Origin: Phycisphaerae bacterium
GTDB lineage: Bacteria; Planctomycetota; Phycisphaerae; UBA1845; Fen-1342
Reading direction: 5' to 3'
Assembly: GCA_028279405.1 (NCBI GenBank)
Contig: JANQNU010000058.1
Span: 61,718 to 125,717 of the forward strand
Length of the DNA: 64,000 nucleotides
Translations under genes and position numbers: made by a program
Notes under the pieces: model-generated
Database searches by the model: none
Seen by the model: only the letters and a program-made list of their open reading frames with translations
What the model was told of the DNA's origin: nothing
Part shown: positions 15,685 to 25,245 of the stretch, piece after piece
Layout: each line of letters opens with the position of its first letter
How positions within the stretch are numbered: position 1 is the first letter of the stretch

Positions 15685-16518
15685 TTGAACACAATCCAAG
15701 CGCGCCGGTCGGCGTTTCGAGCGTTGCACGCCGAGGGCTGTTTCGTGATTCCCAACCCCTGGGACGCCGGCACAGCCTGGTGCCTGCAGAATCTGGGGTT
15801 TCGGGCGCTCGCCACGACGAGCGCAGGGCTCGCATTCTCGCGAGCGCTGCCGGATTCGCCGACTGCATTGACGCGTGAAGTCGTGCTCCGGCACGTCGCC
15901 GAGCTCGTCGGCGCTACGGACCTGCCGGTCAACGCCGATTTTCAATCAGGCTATTCGCCGAACGCTGAAGGTGTAGCGGACAGCGTTGCGCGCTGCGTGG
16001 ATGCCGGCGTAGCGGGGCTTTCGATCGAGGATGCTACCGGCGATCCCGGGCGGCCACTCTTCGAGTTGGAGGAGGCGGTCGAGCGAATTCGTGCGGCACG
16101 TGGCGCCATTGACGCGTCCGGCGCGGAGATCATGCTGACCGCGCGTGCCGAGTGCTTTCTGGTGGGGCACGACGACCCGTTGCGCGAGTCCATTCGTCGA
16201 CTGACCGCGTATGCGTCGGCGGGCGCGGATGTACTATTCGCTCCCGGCCTTCAGACGCGGGACGAGATTCGCGCGGTCGTCGACGCCGTGGCGCCGCGGC
16301 CCGTGAACGTGCTGATGAGTGCCGATCGCGGCTTGCGTGTGGCGGATCTTGCGGAACTCGGCGTACGTCGAGTTAGCGTCGGCTCTGCCATGGCGCGCGT
16401 CGCGTGGGGCGCGTTCCTCCGGTCGGCGAAGACGCTGGCAGGCGATGGCAGCTTCGCCGACCTGACGCCCGCTGCCTCGTTCGAGGAGTTGAACACGCTG
16501 TTTGCCGCGGAGGACTAA
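15685..16518 (+). CDS. Isocitrate lyase/phosphoenolpyruvate mutase family protein
   Basis: 277 aa TIM-barrel of the PEP-mutase/isocitrate lyase superfamily: FVIPNPWDAGTAWCLQNLGF (about 20-39), ALATTSAGLAFS, NADFQSGY (metal-site Asp, about 83-90), GLSIEDATG (about 111-119) and MLTARAECFLVG (about 151-162). It lacks the KRCGH motif of PrpB and isocitrate lyase, placing it with the oxaloacetate hydrolase/carboxyvinyl-phosphonate mutase-like uncharacterised branch. TTG start with GGAGG 7 nt upstream. No enzyme genes of an obvious pathway adjoin it, so the substrate is open. Confidence 0.8.
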   Translation: MNTIQARRSAFRALHAEGCFVIPNPWDAGTAWCLQNLGFRALATTSAGLAFSRALPDSPTALTREVVLRHVAELVGATDLPVNADFQSGYSPNAEGVADSVARCVDAGVAGLSIEDATGDPGRPLFELEEAVERIRAARGAIDASGAEIMLTARAECFLVGHDDPLRESIRRLTAYASAGADVLFAPGLQTRDEIRAVVDAVAPRPVNVLMSADRGLRVADLAELGVRRVSVGSAMARVAWGAFLRSAKTLAGDGSFADLTPAASFEELNTLFAAED

Positions 16519-16578
16519 TCTCGCGTAGGGGGCACTGACAGCTGGCTCGTGCCGTTCGAGCCAGTACAATTCGCAGCC

Positions 16579-17508
16579 ATGGCGGCCGGTTCCAAAACAG
16601 TCATCTACGCCGCGTTGGTCGGCAATGCCGGGATCGCGGTGACGAAGTTCGTCGCGGCGTCGTTGACCGGGTCCAGCGCGATGCTCGCCGAGGCGATCCA
16701 CTCGGTCGTCGACACCGGCAACCAGGTACTGCTCCTGTGGGGACTCCGGCAAGCAGCGAAACCGCCGGACGAGAACTTTCCGCTCGGGTATGGCAAGGAG
16801 GTCTACTTCTGGTCATTCGTGGTGGCGGTCCTGATCTTCGCGGTCGGCGCCGGCGTCTCGATCTACGAGGGGATCAAACACCTCCTGGACCCGCACGTGG
16901 TCGAGAATGCGACGGTCAACTACATCGTGTTGTCGATCGCGCTGGTCTTTGAGGGGGGCGCGTGGTGGTTCGCGTGGCGCGGCTTTCGTGCGGCGAAGGG
17001 CGAACTTGGTTACTTTGAGGCGGTACGGCGCGGGAAGGACCCGACGTTGTTCGTCGTGCTGTTCGAAGATTCGGCCGCCATGCTCGGGTTGTTGATTGCG
17101 TTCGTCGGGATTGCGCTCGGGCAGATTACCCAGAACCCGTACTTCGACGGGGCTGCGTCGTTGTTGATCGGGCTGTTGCTTGCCGCCGTTGCGATCTGGC
17201 TTGCATGGGAGAGCAAGGGACTGCTGATCGGCGAAGCGGCGAGTCCGGACGTGCAGCGTCAGATCCGCACGATCGTGGCCGCCCATCCGGGGATCAAGCA
17301 GCTCAGCGAACTGATCACGATTCACATGGGGCCCGAGAGCATCCTGGCGAACATCAGCGTCGACTTCAAGGATGAGCTGTCCAGCAACGACGTCGAAGCC
17401 GCGGTCGCTCAATTCAATCGCGACATCCGCGCCGCGATCCCCGAAGTCAAGCGCGTGTTCATCGAGGTCGAAACCTGGACCGCCCACCGCGACCAGCAGG
17501 GCGGCTGA
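16579..17508 (+). CDS. Cation diffusion facilitator family metal transporter
   Basis: 309 aa CDF exporter. Six membrane helices are visible, with the metal-site motif in helix II, AEAIHSVVDTGNQ (about 38-50, HxxxD), and a second HxxxD equivalent as FEDSAAMLG (about 164-172) in helix V, where the first histidine is replaced by Glu/Phe context, so metal specificity may differ from ZitB. A C-terminal cytosolic ferredoxin-like domain (about 225-300) follows. Start at 16579 gives a compact N-terminus; a GTG 30 nt upstream is possible. It exports a divalent cation by proton antiport. It stands alone, followed by a repeat-rich spacer. Confidence 0.83.
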   Translation: MAAGSKTVIYAALVGNAGIAVTKFVAASLTGSSAMLAEAIHSVVDTGNQVLLLWGLRQAAKPPDENFPLGYGKEVYFWSFVVAVLIFAVGAGVSIYEGIKHLLDPHVVENATVNYIVLSIALVFEGGAWWFAWRGFRAAKGELGYFEAVRRGKDPTLFVVLFEDSAAMLGLLIAFVGIALGQITQNPYFDGAASLLIGLLLAAVAIWLAWESKGLLIGEAASPDVQRQIRTIVAAHPGIKQLSELITIHMGPESILANISVDFKDELSSNDVEAAVAQFNRDIRAAIPEVKRVFIEVETWTAHRDQQGG

Positions 17509-17595
17509 TCGCTCCGCACTGGGCGAGTTATGGTAGCTTGTGTGAGTGGTTCTACCCTGGGGGACAGCCAAGCTTGCAGGTCGAAACGCGTCCCC

Positions 17596-17885
17596 CCTAA
17601 AGGGTGGGCACCTTGCACCGGGTGGCACTGGTAGCTTGCTACCAGTGTTCAGGGGGGCTTGTGCAGTATTCGCCAAATCCACTAAGCGACTTGATCAAAC
17701 GCACGTTCCGCACACTGGCGAACAAGGGGGCATTGCCCCTTTGCGTTGCCAGTGCCACCCAGAAAGACCGAATCAACTCCGCGCTATCCACCTTCATGCG
17801 AAGTCCTCCAGTGCCACCCGGAGAGTGAGCGTCTTGCAACGGCAGGCGGTGTAGACGCTTGCCTCACAAAGGGAGCTTGCTCCCA
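17596..17885. repeat. Intergenic repeat cluster A (GGGTGGCACTGG and GGGAGCAAGCTCCC families)
   Basis: Between convergent genes (17509-17955 has no gene). It contains an inverted pair (GGGTGGCACTGGTAG / CTACCAGTG at 17624-17650), a full reverse-oriented element from the TTGATCAA-containing end (17690-17705) to CCACCC at 17760, and at 17819-17884 a close match, reversed, to the R2 sequence at about 31941-32001. These are dispersed non-coding repeats shared with 31786-32051 and 35150-35217. No insertion-sequence ends or target duplications are visible. Confidence 0.8.
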
Positions 17886-17955
17886 CCTGCCTCATGGAGG
17901 GGGCATGCTCCCTACTGGACACGTCATGTTACCGCCCAGCGTTGGATTCTGACGT

Positions 17956-19959
17956 TTATAGCTGCTCCAGTTCCGGGTCGTCGTTCTCGCCTACCGGCAG
18001 GATCCGGTTCGCGAAACGATGGTAAAGGAATGATGCACCGACCAGCAGCAGGCCGACGATGAGGAACGAGAGGATTCGAAACGGTGTGTCGACGTCGGCC
18101 GTATCGCGGATCAAAACCTTCACCACCGTCGCCCCGAAGAGGCCGATCGCGAGTCGTCGTTGCAGACGTTGGTCGCGGACGAAGCCCAGCGCCATGAGCA
18201 CTGCGGCAAAGACCGCCCAGCAAACCGAGATCGCAGCGATGCGCGCTCGCGGTGCCACGTCGTGGAAGAACCCGGCGACCTCGAGGTTCAGCGCCAGAAA
18301 CAGAAGCGCACCGAAGGTGCCGAAGAAGGGGCCCGCATAGTTCGGCCGCGCGTCACGCCCGGTGTAGCCGTCCTCCCGGAGCATCCAGCCGGCGGTGAAC
18401 AAGGCTCCGAGGCAGAGCCCGCTCGTGAGCCAGCGTTCGACGAGTCGGGCACTGTATTCCGGGCCGAATGCGATCGCCGGCAAGCGCAGATCGAAGATCT
18501 CGTAGTAGTCGTAGAGAAACAGCTTGGCGGTTGCCAGCGCCAGCAGCCCGATGGCACCATTGGTGAAGCGTGAATCGTCCAGCTGTCGCGCGGCCCACAG
18601 CAGCACGATTCCCTGAGCCGCCCAGAACACCGTGATCCAATGGGCCGAGAAGACCACTGGGACTGTAAGCACCAGGAAGAAGGCGCCTTTGGCCATCAGT
18701 AGCGCGAACGCGTCGCGGCTCTGACGCCGGTGATGGTACAAGTATGCAGCCATTCCGAGGAAGAGCAACGCGTACGCGATCGTGACGATGCCGACCGCCT
18801 GTTGGCTGTATCGGTTGTGGATCATGACGTACGAATAGACGAGCGCGATGGCGGTGTTGGGGAACGTCAGGGCGAAGCCGATGACGGGCTCGCGCGTCTG
18901 TCGAACAAAGTGGTAGACGAACGGGACCGCGGCGTACGCCAGGAAGAAGATGTTGAGAAAGACGATCGTCGGCCAGAATTTGGCGGAAACGTAGTGTTGC
19001 AGGCACCAGACCGAAAAGAGCAGCCAGGTGCACGCGAGGCCCAGGCCGTTCAGCAGGTTCCAGCGCTTGAACGCGGCGATTGCGAGGATGCCGGCGTTCA
19101 GGATGGTCATGTAGGTCATGAGCGCGATTTGATTGTCGCTGCTGCTGGGGATGACGATCGGTGTCAGGAAACCGCCGATGATCCCGAGGACGGCAAGCCA
19201 TTTGGTGTTGTAGCACAGCGAAAGAATGCCCGCGAAGAACGTGATCACCACCATCAGCGTAAAGGCGACCGGCCGGTCGAAAAGATGGTAGATCTGGGAG
19301 CCCGCGTAGCATGCGAAGTAGAGGACGGCGATCGCACCGCCGATTAGATACAAGCCGAAGCGATCGTAGCCCCGGTGGCGCAGCGCCTCGCCGATGCCGA
19401 GCATCGCCACACCGGCGGCGTAAGCCAGCATGAGTCGACCGGTGGGCCCGATCCAGTTGCGATCGAACGAGTACTTGAGGAAGAAGCCGACCGCCAGCAC
19501 GGTGATCACGACCCCGACGATCAACAGCCACTTCTGGCCGAGCTGAAGTTCGCTTCGCTCGTCGAAGAGCGGATCGGTCGGGGCCGACACACCCGCAGTC
19601 GAGAAGGTCGGTAGTGCCGCCGGCTGCAGGTCGACGTGGACGTCTCCGTCCGGGAGCGCTGACGCTGGTGGCTCGATCGTCTGGGCAGACGGCGAGACGC
19701 CAGTGGACGGTCTTGCCTCTTCGTCTTCCGGCAGCGCGTGGGCAAGCAGTTCGAGTTGTGAAGCGACGAGCGGCGGCAGGGCCTCGACCTGGTCCTCGAT
19801 GTCGCGGATTCGCCGGGCGAGGTGATGGGCATCGACCCGTGCTTCGCTGACGGCGCCGCGCAGCTCGCCGATCGTACGCAGGGCGGTGAGATCAAGCCGA
19901 CATTGAGAACAGGTCGGATCGCTTGAAGGGATCCACGTTCCACAACCTGGGCAGTTCAT
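17956..19959 (-). CDS. DUF2339-type polytopic membrane protein with zinc ribbon
   Basis: 667 aa. It begins with a zinc ribbon (MNCPGCGTWIPSSDPTCSQC, CxxC...CxxC, 1-20), then a coiled-coil-like acidic stretch (about 30-75), a low-complexity linker, and from about residue 120 roughly 18-20 hydrophobic helices, the layout of DUF2339 proteins. Function of the family is unknown; an envelope role is presumed. The start at 19959 is preferred because it begins exactly with the zinc ribbon and has GGGAGG upstream; in-frame codons up to 20130 give basic, non-conserved sequence. Converges with the CDF gene. Confidence 0.8.
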   Translation of the reverse strand: MNCPGCGTWIPSSDPTCSQCRLDLTALRTIGELRGAVSEARVDAHHLARRIRDIEDQVEALPPLVASQLELLAHALPEDEEARPSTGVSPSAQTIEPPASALPDGDVHVDLQPAALPTFSTAGVSAPTDPLFDERSELQLGQKWLLIVGVVITVLAVGFFLKYSFDRNWIGPTGRLMLAYAAGVAMLGIGEALRHRGYDRFGLYLIGGAIAVLYFACYAGSQIYHLFDRPVAFTLMVVITFFAGILSLCYNTKWLAVLGIIGGFLTPIVIPSSSDNQIALMTYMTILNAGILAIAAFKRWNLLNGLGLACTWLLFSVWCLQHYVSAKFWPTIVFLNIFFLAYAAVPFVYHFVRQTREPVIGFALTFPNTAIALVYSYVMIHNRYSQQAVGIVTIAYALLFLGMAAYLYHHRRQSRDAFALLMAKGAFFLVLTVPVVFSAHWITVFWAAQGIVLLWAARQLDDSRFTNGAIGLLALATAKLFLYDYYEIFDLRLPAIAFGPEYSARLVERWLTSGLCLGALFTAGWMLREDGYTGRDARPNYAGPFFGTFGALLFLALNLEVAGFFHDVAPRARIAAISVCWAVFAAVLMALGFVRDQRLQRRLAIGLFGATVVKVLIRDTADVDTPFRILSFLIVGLLLVGASFLYHRFANRILPVGENDDPELEQL

Positions 19960-20331
19960 CGGTCGTGCCTCCCATGCGGGCGTTGGCCGGTGACCGGCGC
20001 GGCGCCCGTGCATTGCATGCCGTTCGAAGCGACCCCGTTTGTGCCGATCGCATGCGTCGATGCGTTCGCCAGCAAGCGCGGACGTTTGGGAGCCCGATTC
20101 GATTCTTAGTGCGCCGTTGCTCGCCGGCAAGTAAATAAAGTTAAGTTACGCATGTTCGCTGCGTGTGAAATGCCCGAAGCGGGCACGACCGCCGCGGCTT
20201 CCCAAATTCGGGATCGGCCGTCGGCACGTCGTCGCCCGCGATCGGAGGCTCGGTGCTGGAGTCGCGTTGGGCGGCCGAGCGAGGTTAGGGGGGAGGGGCG
20301 GCCGCCCGGTTCATCTGTCGTCTTCGATACC
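19960..20331. other. Gene-free stretch upstream of the DUF2339 gene
   Basis: 372 bp between two minus-strand genes. It must hold the promoter of the DUF2339 gene and the 3' end of the lipoprotein transcript. A self-complementary GGGCGGCCGCCC (about 20294-20305) is the only structure seen; no T-run follows. No convincing small gene. Confidence 0.5.
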
Positions 20332-21699
20332 TCAGTTCACTTGTGGGTTGACCGGACTGGGGAGCGACAGGCGCGGGAACTCGTAGAGCACGCCGTCGCC
20401 ATCGGGCGTGATGCCGACCATGTACATGTTGAACGCATCAAAGGTGAGGCCGGTCCAGAAGATGTCGTCGTCCGGCAGGTCGAACGACTCGACCGCACGT
20501 CCCGTCTCTGGATCGAGGCGCGCGATGGTCTGCGTGCCGACCCGCACGATGGCCCACAGGCTGCTGCCGTCGAAGCTCAGGGCGCGGACGTTTCGGTTGA
20601 AGAGGAATTGCTCGTCGAGTACATCCGGCTCGACCGCAGTGTTTGCGACGAGGAACCAGTTGACGGAGCCGTCGCTGCCGTGCAGCCAGAGGCGGTCGGT
20701 TGTCGGGACATACGCGGCAGCGCGAATCGTGATATCGACCCCGAGGTCCAAGTCGGTACGCACGGTGTCCACGACGTTGCTGAAGGTTCGTCGAAAGGCG
20801 TCGGGGCTGCCGCCGCAACCGCAGTGCGACCAGAACGTGCTGCCCTGGCTGGTTTGTACGAAACGGCTGTTGGTCGGGGCCGGCGGCGGGTTCAGCGTGC
20901 GGGTTTCGAGGTCGAACTGCTCGATGTTGCCGTCGAGCGAGTTGAAAATGAGATCGCCGTTGAAGAGGACGAGATCGGAGAAGCTGTTGGGCGTCGGGAC
21001 GTCGTAGATAGCGCGGACCTCCAGCTCTTGGCAGGTGATTTCGGCCGGCAACACGTCCTGTTTCGAAAAGAACGCAACGCGGCCGAACTCGTCCGCGAGC
21101 CCCAGCGTCTCCGGGCCGAGCGTGACGACCGGGAATGTGGTCGAGCGATTCGGGCTGAACGATGCGGCCGGCTCGGCGGCCAGATCGAGTACGAGCGTTT
21201 CCCCGTTGGACACGTGGAACAACCGCATGCAGTCGATCGCGTTGGTCGACAGATCGCGGAAGAAGATTCGACCCGTCCCGTCTGCGTCCAGTAGCAGTGC
21301 GGTGGTCCGAAGCGATGCGTCGAAGTCCTTGAACATTTCGCCGGCTTCAAGCATCCACGTGCCCGTGAGCGTCGGTCGGTTGGGCGTCGAACCGCTTGGT
21401 GGCAGGGGGCTGGCTTGCGCGGTCGCGTCGTCCACCGGCAGGGTGTCGCCGATGACTGGGCCCTGATCGAACGGCCTTCCTTGTGTCGATCCGTTGGTCG
21501 CTGCGGCCGGCCCCGACGTGGCACCAGAGAGCGCATCGGATTCCGTCGGTGACAGCTTTTGAGCGATCTGGTCGTTGGCGACGAGGCCGGAATACTCTGC
21601 TAGCAGCCCCTGTTCCTGGATCGGGCACCCGCCGACGATCAGCGTCGTCGCACCGATGAGTGCCGGCGTGAGAAAGCGCAGTCGTGCCGTGAAGCTCAT
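20332..21699 (-). CDS. Lipoprotein of unknown function with beta-propeller-like repeats
   Basis: 455 aa. Signal peptide with lipobox IVGGC (Cys about 26) predicts a lipid-anchored envelope protein. After a low-complexity Ser/Thr/Pro linker, the chain is beta-rich with repeated short blocks such as LVLFNGDLIFNSLDGNIEQFDLETR, RLWLHGSDGSVNWF and ALSFDGSSLWAIVRVG-TQTIARLDPETG, typical of propeller blades. No catalytic motif. The ATG at 21699 starts the signal peptide and has AAGGAG upstream; the frame continues upstream but without signal sequence. Function not recognised. Confidence 0.75.
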   Translation of the reverse strand: MSFTARLRFLTPALIGATTLIVGGCPIQEQGLLAEYSGLVANDQIAQKLSPTESDALSGATSGPAAATNGSTQGRPFDQGPVIGDTLPVDDATAQASPLPPSGSTPNRPTLTGTWMLEAGEMFKDFDASLRTTALLLDADGTGRIFFRDLSTNAIDCMRLFHVSNGETLVLDLAAEPAASFSPNRSTTFPVVTLGPETLGLADEFGRVAFFSKQDVLPAEITCQELEVRAIYDVPTPNSFSDLVLFNGDLIFNSLDGNIEQFDLETRTLNPPPAPTNSRFVQTSQGSTFWSHCGCGGSPDAFRRTFSNVVDTVRTDLDLGVDITIRAAAYVPTTDRLWLHGSDGSVNWFLVANTAVEPDVLDEQFLFNRNVRALSFDGSSLWAIVRVGTQTIARLDPETGRAVESFDLPDDDIFWTGLTFDAFNMYMVGITPDGDGVLYEFPRLSLPSPVNPQVN

Positions 21700-21871
21700 T
21701 GCTCCGAGTCTCCTTGTAATGTTGAAGCGCTGGTCTCGACGATGGGAATCGTCTCGCAGATAGGCGCCAGGAAGCACGTCGGCTACACGCGAAGTCGACC
21801 AAAATTGCAGAAACTCCGCGCCACGCCGCGACGGAAAGGACCGCTTCTGGCTGCCGTCCCCGGTTCGGCGG

Positions 21872-24412
21872 CTAGTTTTCGCGGTTCATCGGCTTTCCGA
21901 CGGCACCTTCCAGCTCGGCCTGCAAGGCGTGCAAACGCCGCAGTTTGGGAGATGTGGGATCGCGCAGGTTGTAGATTCGGGCGGCCTCGTTCAGGTGGTC
22001 GCGCGACTCGGCATATCGACCGAGACGCAAAAGGGCGTGGCCCAATTGCCGCTGATCATCAGCGCAGTGAAGATGGTCGGCCCCCAGAAACTTGCGATCG
22101 ATCGGCAGCGCGGATCGGAAGTACTCGGCCGCTTTCTCGAACTGTTGCTCTTCCAGGGACACCGACCCGAGGTTTGCCAGTGCGGATGCGATTTGCGGGT
22201 GCTCGTCGCCGAACTGCACACGCAACCGCCGAAGCGCCTCCGCGAACAGCTCGATCGCACGCTGGTTATCGTCAATATGGTCGTGGTACACCGCCAGATT
22301 GTTGATGCTCTCGGCAATCTCGGGATGATCGTCCCCTAGTGCCGCACGTCGAATCCGCAGCGCACGCTCCAGCAACGGGCCGGCCTGATCGTAATCGCGT
22401 TTTCCGTGAATCAGCGCCAGGCCGAGGTTGTTCAGCGTCGACGCCAGGAACGGATGGTCCGGCCCCAGACCCTGCTCCAGCGCAGCCCGGGATTCCTGAT
22501 AGAGCTCAATGGCCTCGTCGTAGCGTCGCTGGCGGCGCAGCGCGAGCGCCAAGCTGTTCTTGGTGCTCGCTACCATTACGTTTTCCGGACCGAACCTGGC
22601 CGTCAGAATCGACAGGGCTTCGCGAAGCCGCGCCTCGGCCTGCGGCAGTTCACCACGCAACATCTGTAGCTCGGCGACGGCCTCCAGCGCCTGTCCCAGC
22701 AGCATCGGCTCTCCGCCGTCGATCTGCCGAGCGATTTCCAGCCCCTCGAGCGTCGTCGCCAATGCCGCGCTCACGGCGCCGCGGCGCGTCTGCGCCTGGC
22801 CGAATTGGATGATCGCCTGGACACGTAGCGCGTCGCGCGCGGTCGTCTGTGGGAGCTGTTCCAGGGTCGTCAGCGCCTCCTGTGCCAACGCCGCACTGGC
22901 GCCGAACCGCCCTTGGCCGAGCCGCAGTCTCGACAGGTGGATCGTGCCGTGGGCCCCGTCGATCGAAGATTCCGAGCCGTCGCGCTCGCGCAGCCGCCGC
23001 GCTGCCGTTAGCTGCTGCTCGGCATCCTCCAGCCGTGCCAGGCTGATGTACGCGCGCCCGATGGTTTCACGCAACGTCGCCTCGAGGGCCGGATGCTGGA
23101 TCGGGCGACGGTCAATCGCCCGAGCAACGTCGTCCAGCAGCGCCCGCACGGTATAGTTCGGAGCCGGCGCCCACTCGGGACCGGCGAGGCTCAGCACGTT
23201 CGTCATGACTGCCAGCGCTTCTTTGGCACGCGCGGTCGATTGTCGCGCCAGGTCGCGTTGCCGCAACGCGTCTTCTGCCGCCAGGCGCGCACGATACCAG
23301 CCGCTGACGGTGCCCAGCGACCCGGCCACGAACAATACAACGGCAATCACCGCGACCGCGCATGCACGCCGGTTGCGCGCGACGAACTTGCGCAGTCGAT
23401 ACATCGTTGAATCCGGCCGGGCGCGGATGGGTTCGCCTTTGCCGAAGCGCTCGATGTCCTCGGCCAGCAACGCGCAAGAGGTGTATCGCTGATCGGGATC
23501 GTTGTGGCGTGCCTTGTCGATGATCGTCTGCAGGTCATCCGTCCGCGATCGGCGTTGGCCGATCATCTCCGCCAGCAGCACTCCGAGGCTGTAGATGTCG
23601 CTGGCAGTCGTTAGCGGCTGACCTTGCCGTTGCTCCGGGCTCGCATAGCGCGGCGTCAGCGGGCGCGGCATCGTCGTTTGCCGATCTCCGCCCGCAACGG
23701 CGCCCGGTTCGAGCAGCTTCGCGATCCCGAAGTCGAGCACGGTACACCGCCTGGATTCCGCCACCAGAATATTGCTTGGCTTGAGATCACAGTGAATCAC
23801 CAGATTCTGATGCGCGTGCTGGACCGCGTCGCATACCGTCGCGAACAGCGCAAGGCGTGCCGCGAGGTCGAGATCGTGCTGGCGGCAATACTCCGTAATG
23901 CGCACACCGTCAACGAAATCCATTACCAGGTACGGCTGCCCGCCCTCGAGCACGCCGGCGTCCAAGAGCCGCGTGATGTTGGCGTGGTTCAATCGAGCGA
24001 GCGTCATCCGCTCGCGCCGAAACCGTCGCTCGGCGTCCTCGTCGGCGAGTCGTTCATAGAGCAGCTTGATCGCGACGGTCTGTCGCGCCTGATCGATCGG
24101 CCGTTCAGCACGTAACACAATGCCCATTCCACCGGTCGCGATCACGTCCGTCACGTGGTAGGCGTCGATCGTGCGCCCGACGAATTGCTCCGCTGAGAAC
24201 AGCGCCACAAGCCGCGCCGCCGACTGTCCCTGCGGCGGCTCGAGGAAATCGGTCGGCGTCGTTTCAGCATGGGCCAGCAGGGCCGCGACTCCGTCCGCCA
24301 GTTCCGCATCCTCGCCGCAGATCGATTCGATCATCGCCGCACGATCTTCAGCAGGCCGCTCCAGAACCAAGGACAAGATTTCCCGGGCGCGGCGCCAGTT
24401 CACATCGCTCAT
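21872..24412 (-). CDS. Ser/Thr protein kinase with TPR sensor region
   Basis: 846 aa. An N-terminal helical segment (about 1-75, WRRAREILSLVLERPAEDR...) typical of planctomycete kinases precedes the kinase domain (about 83-345): ATGGMG (92-97), VAIKLL lysine 116, HCDLKPSN (Asp 209; HRD arginine replaced by Cys, a non-RD kinase), DFG (227-229). One membrane helix (about 366-388) leads to many TPR units (about 415-830) with NNLGLALIHGKRDYDQA-type repeats. The ATG at 24412 overlaps the sigma factor stop (ATGA), so the two are translationally coupled, implying that the kinase controls that sigma factor. Confidence 0.9.
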   Translation of the reverse strand: MSDVNWRRAREILSLVLERPAEDRAAMIESICGEDAELADGVAALLAHAETTPTDFLEPPQGQSAARLVALFSAEQFVGRTIDAYHVTDVIATGGMGIVLRAERPIDQARQTVAIKLLYERLADEDAERRFRRERMTLARLNHANITRLLDAGVLEGGQPYLVMDFVDGVRITEYCRQHDLDLAARLALFATVCDAVQHAHQNLVIHCDLKPSNILVAESRRCTVLDFGIAKLLEPGAVAGGDRQTTMPRPLTPRYASPEQRQGQPLTTASDIYSLGVLLAEMIGQRRSRTDDLQTIIDKARHNDPDQRYTSCALLAEDIERFGKGEPIRARPDSTMYRLRKFVARNRRACAVAVIAVVLFVAGSLGTVSGWYRARLAAEDALRQRDLARQSTARAKEALAVMTNVLSLAGPEWAPAPNYTVRALLDDVARAIDRRPIQHPALEATLRETIGRAYISLARLEDAEQQLTAARRLRERDGSESSIDGAHGTIHLSRLRLGQGRFGASAALAQEALTTLEQLPQTTARDALRVQAIIQFGQAQTRRGAVSAALATTLEGLEIARQIDGGEPMLLGQALEAVAELQMLRGELPQAEARLREALSILTARFGPENVMVASTKNSLALALRRQRRYDEAIELYQESRAALEQGLGPDHPFLASTLNNLGLALIHGKRDYDQAGPLLERALRIRRAALGDDHPEIAESINNLAVYHDHIDDNQRAIELFAEALRRLRVQFGDEHPQIASALANLGSVSLEEQQFEKAAEYFRSALPIDRKFLGADHLHCADDQRQLGHALLRLGRYAESRDHLNEAARIYNLRDPTSPKLRRLHALQAELEGAVGKPMNREN

Positions 24413-24969
24413 GCGTTGCGTCCCCCCGTGAGCTGATGGTAGAGCCAGGCGCGCGCCGTCCGCCATTCACGTCGGACGGTTCGGTCGGATACCTCCCATA
24501 TCGTCGCGATCTCGCTTTCCGAGAGGCCGGCAAAGAAGCGAAGTTCGATCAGCTCCGCCGCCCGCGGGTCCCGGTCCCGCATACCCTCCAGGGCTTCGTC
24601 CAGCGCGAGCAGGTCGATCGCACGTTCGTGATACTGTGCCACCGCGTCGTGCAGCGCGACCTGCTGCGCCTGCCCGCCGCGTTTCTGCGATCGTCGCCGT
24701 CGGGCGTAGTCAACCAGAATCGAACGCATCGCCCGCGCCGCCAGGATTACCAGCGTCCGTCCATCAGTGCGACGCAAGGCACAGTTCGCCAGCCTCAGAT
24801 ATGCTTCATGAACGAGCGCGGTGGGTTGCAATGTGTGATCCGACGGCTGTCGGGCCAGCAAACGTCCGGCGATTGCCCGCATCCGCGCATACATACCCCC
24901 TTCGTCGCTGCCGATTGCGTCGACCGCCGGCCGATCGTTCGGCTCCGCCGCTTCACTCACAAACAACAT
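24409..24969 (-). CDS. ECF sigma-70 family RNA polymerase sigma factor
   Basis: 186 aa, same group as 2150-2752: HTLQPTALVHEAYLRLA (region 2), TLVILAARAMRSILVDYARRRR, and region 4 HTH LSESEIATIWEVSDRTVRREW. Compared with 2150-2752 the first helix of region 2 (GDxxAxEQLLPLVYxEL) is eroded and replaced by an acidic leader, so promoter or core binding could differ. The ATG at 24969 has AAGAGG upstream; in-frame extension to 25245 yields Arg-rich unlikely sequence. First gene of the sigma-kinase operon, divergent from the PEP-CTERM gene at 25246, a possible regulon member. Confidence 0.86.
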   Translation of the reverse strand: MLFVSEAAEPNDRPAVDAIGSDEGGMYARMRAIAGRLLARQPSDHTLQPTALVHEAYLRLANCALRRTDGRTLVILAARAMRSILVDYARRRRSQKRGGQAQQVALHDAVAQYHERAIDLLALDEALEGMRDRDPRAAELIELRFFAGLSESEIATIWEVSDRTVRREWRTARAWLYHQLTGGRNA

Positions 24970-25245
24970 TTCGCAGACCTCTTGTCCTGATCCGAGTCCG
25001 AGACACGTCTCTAAGAGTGAGTGATCAGAGGTCCATTCGTCATCGTAGCGAGTGTCAGTCGGCGTCTCAAGACAAACGTGCCGATGCGACGAACCGGTGG
25101 CGTGGCAGTTTGGGTGCATCATCCCCGAAGGGCTCGACGGGCCGAACGCCCGTACGAAGACGAAACATCGCAAACGCGCGCTTCCTACCAGTCGTTTGTA
25201 CCGGCCGCATCCGGCGCCAGCGGACCCGTGGAGGAGGAAGAGCAA

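Noticed and set aside
15685..16518. Annotation as methylisocitrate lyase
   Set aside because: The KRCGH catalytic motif is absent and the true PrpB is at 42479-43345.
20152..21294. 380-residue plus-strand frame opposite the lipoprotein gene
   Set aside because: Val/Glu/Arg-rich sequence with no motif. The minus-strand frame has a lipobox, propeller-like repeats and a ribosome site.
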